Below are positions 63,107 through 64,000 of a stretch of DNA of 64,000 nucleotides, in pieces (the stretch's first letter is position 1; each line of letters opens with the position of its first letter). Under the pieces are notes generated by a model that worked only from the letters and a program-made list of their open reading frames with translations, did no database searches and was not told the origin of the DNA. The stretch lies in assembly GCA_028819295.1 (NCBI GenBank), contig JAPPMA010000106.1:62001-126000 (forward strand), read 5' to 3'. A program made the position numbers and the translations under genes. The DNA comes from a bacterium (lineage in GTDB: Bacteria; Actinomycetota; Acidimicrobiia; Acidimicrobiales; Bin134).

Positions 63107-64000
63107 GAGACGGGCCAAGAAGCGCTCGGCCCACCGCTGGGCGGTGTTGGACCGAACGAGGCGCCTCATGGTCCGCATGGCCGCGCCGGCTTCAGCGGAG
63201 GGGCGGTGGGCCGCGGCCTCCATGGCGGACTTCAGCCCCTCGATGTCGTGGGGGTTGATCAACTCTGCGGCCCGCAGCTCTTGGGCCGCCCCGGTGAACT
63301 CCGACAGCACCAGCACCCCGGTGTTGTCGGGGCGGCAGGCCACGTATTCCTTGGCCACCAGGTTCATGCCGTCGCGCAGCGGGGTCACCAGCATCACATC
63401 GGCAATGAGGTACATGGCCACCAGCTCCTCGATGGGGTGGCTCTGGTGGAGGTAGTGGACCACTGGGCGGCCCATCACCCCGAAATTCCCGTTCACATCG
63501 CCCACTAGCTGCTCCACCTCCCGGCGAACCTCGGCATAGCCGGTGACCTGGGAGCGGCTGGGCTCGGCGATCTGCACCAAAACGCAGTCGTCCACCGATA
63601 GCCGCCTCTCGGCCAACAGCTCCCGGAAGGCTCGCAGCCGAACCTCGATGCCCTTAGTGTAGTCGAGGCGGTCCACTCCCAGGAGCACAGTTGCGGGCGA
63701 GCCCAGGGATTGTCGGATTTCGACCGCCCTTGCCTGTACCGCAGGATCGGCGACCAAACCGGCGATCCGCTCGGTGTCGATGCCGATGGGGAAGGCGCCC
63801 ACCTGGGTGGTTCGTCCGTTGTGGTGGATGGTCTTGCCGGTGGTCTTGATCCCGGTGATGCGGGTCACCGCCCTACAGAAGTTGTCGGCGCCCAGCGGGG
63901 TTTGCAGGCCGATCAAATCGGCGCCTAGCAGGCCGTCGATGATCTCGGTCCGCCACGGCAGCCGGATGTACAGCTCGCGGGCCGGGAATGGGATGTGGAG
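63092..64000 (-). CDS. otsA: Trehalose-6-phosphate synthase, 3' part
   Basis: The window edge cuts the gene; about 302 C-terminal codons are seen. GT20 features: LPWRTEIIDGLLGADLIGLQ (part of the acceptor site), LGVDRLDYTKGIEVRL (UDP-glucose/phosphate contacts), VTPLRDGMNLVAKEYVACRP. It makes trehalose-6-phosphate from UDP-glucose (or ADP-glucose) and glucose-6-phosphate, an osmolyte precursor. Confidence 0.95.
   Translation of the reverse strand, partial: LHIPFPARELYIRLPWRTEIIDGLLGADLIGLQTPLGADNFCRAVTRITGIKTTGKTIHHNGRTTQVGAFPIGIDTERIAGLVADPAVQARAVEIRQSLGSPATVLLGVDRLDYTKGIEVRLRAFRELLAERRLSVDDCVLVQIAEPSRSQVTGYAEVRREVEQLVGDVNGNFGVMGRPVVHYLHQSHPIEELVAMYLIADVMLVTPLRDGMNLVAKEYVACRPDNTGVLVLSEFTGAAQELRAAELINPHDIEGLKSAMEAAAHRPSAEAGAAMRTMRRLVRSNTAQRWAERFLARLEASP

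Overview
The window is high-GC DNA from an actinomycete-like bacterium. Two WhiB proteins, a DivIVA-type coiled-coil protein, a UPF0182 membrane protein, a DUF2342-type 'zincin', a short TatA, a mycobacterial-style succinate dehydrogenase and PHO-box-like direct repeats before pstS all point to Actinomycetota. An Acidimicrobiia-like lineage is my inference and is not proven. I found no rRNA, tRNA or CRISPR array.

Layout. 1-4122 (minus): end of a DUF368 lipid-carrier transporter, an OsmC protein and the operon sdhC-sdhA-sdhB. 4322-10255: a Fic protein, then a CTAG-flanked composite mobile segment. That segment holds a gene-free stretch full of hairpins, an IS1595-family transposase, a small membrane protein, a DNA methyltransferase, a convergent HNH-type (BstXI-like) restriction enzyme and an IS5-type remnant. 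10271-16830: a decayed GH2 gene, a MoxR-type ATPase, a GH1-like protein without its nucleophile, and a VWA protein that probably works with the ATPase. 16948-26534: WhiB, TatA, a TIM-barrel protein, a second WhiB, then a phosphate cluster (ppk1, Nudix, pstSCAB, phoU) with PHO-box-like repeats. 26557-36635: housekeeping genes (MFS exporter, DUF2342, MoaE, MreB, HEAT-repeat protein, YlbL-type protease, DivIVA-like protein, UPF0182).

36636-45536 is an accessory island of small, broken and foreign-looking genes. The most interesting unit is an AbiE-like toxin/antitoxin pair in which the putative antitoxin starts with an IS1595-transposase-type zinc ribbon joined to a winged helix. The island also carries an orphan conjugation-type ATPase, a 66-residue peptide gene with internal repeats between 23-bp direct repeats, a ClpP-fold protease fragment joined out of frame to a DUF2599 fragment, and a frameshifted secreted nuclease.

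45537-60012 is transporter-rich: an export-type ABC operon, a branched-chain amino-acid/amide-type importer whose two permeases and one ATPase are fused into a single 917-residue chain, an ABC ATPase whose permease is cut to 29 codons, and a dipeptide-type importer with a fused DppD-DppF ATPase. The window ends with trehalose genes (minus): otsA running off the right edge, then an OtsB-GH15 fusion, so trehalose synthesis and cleavage may be encoded side by side.
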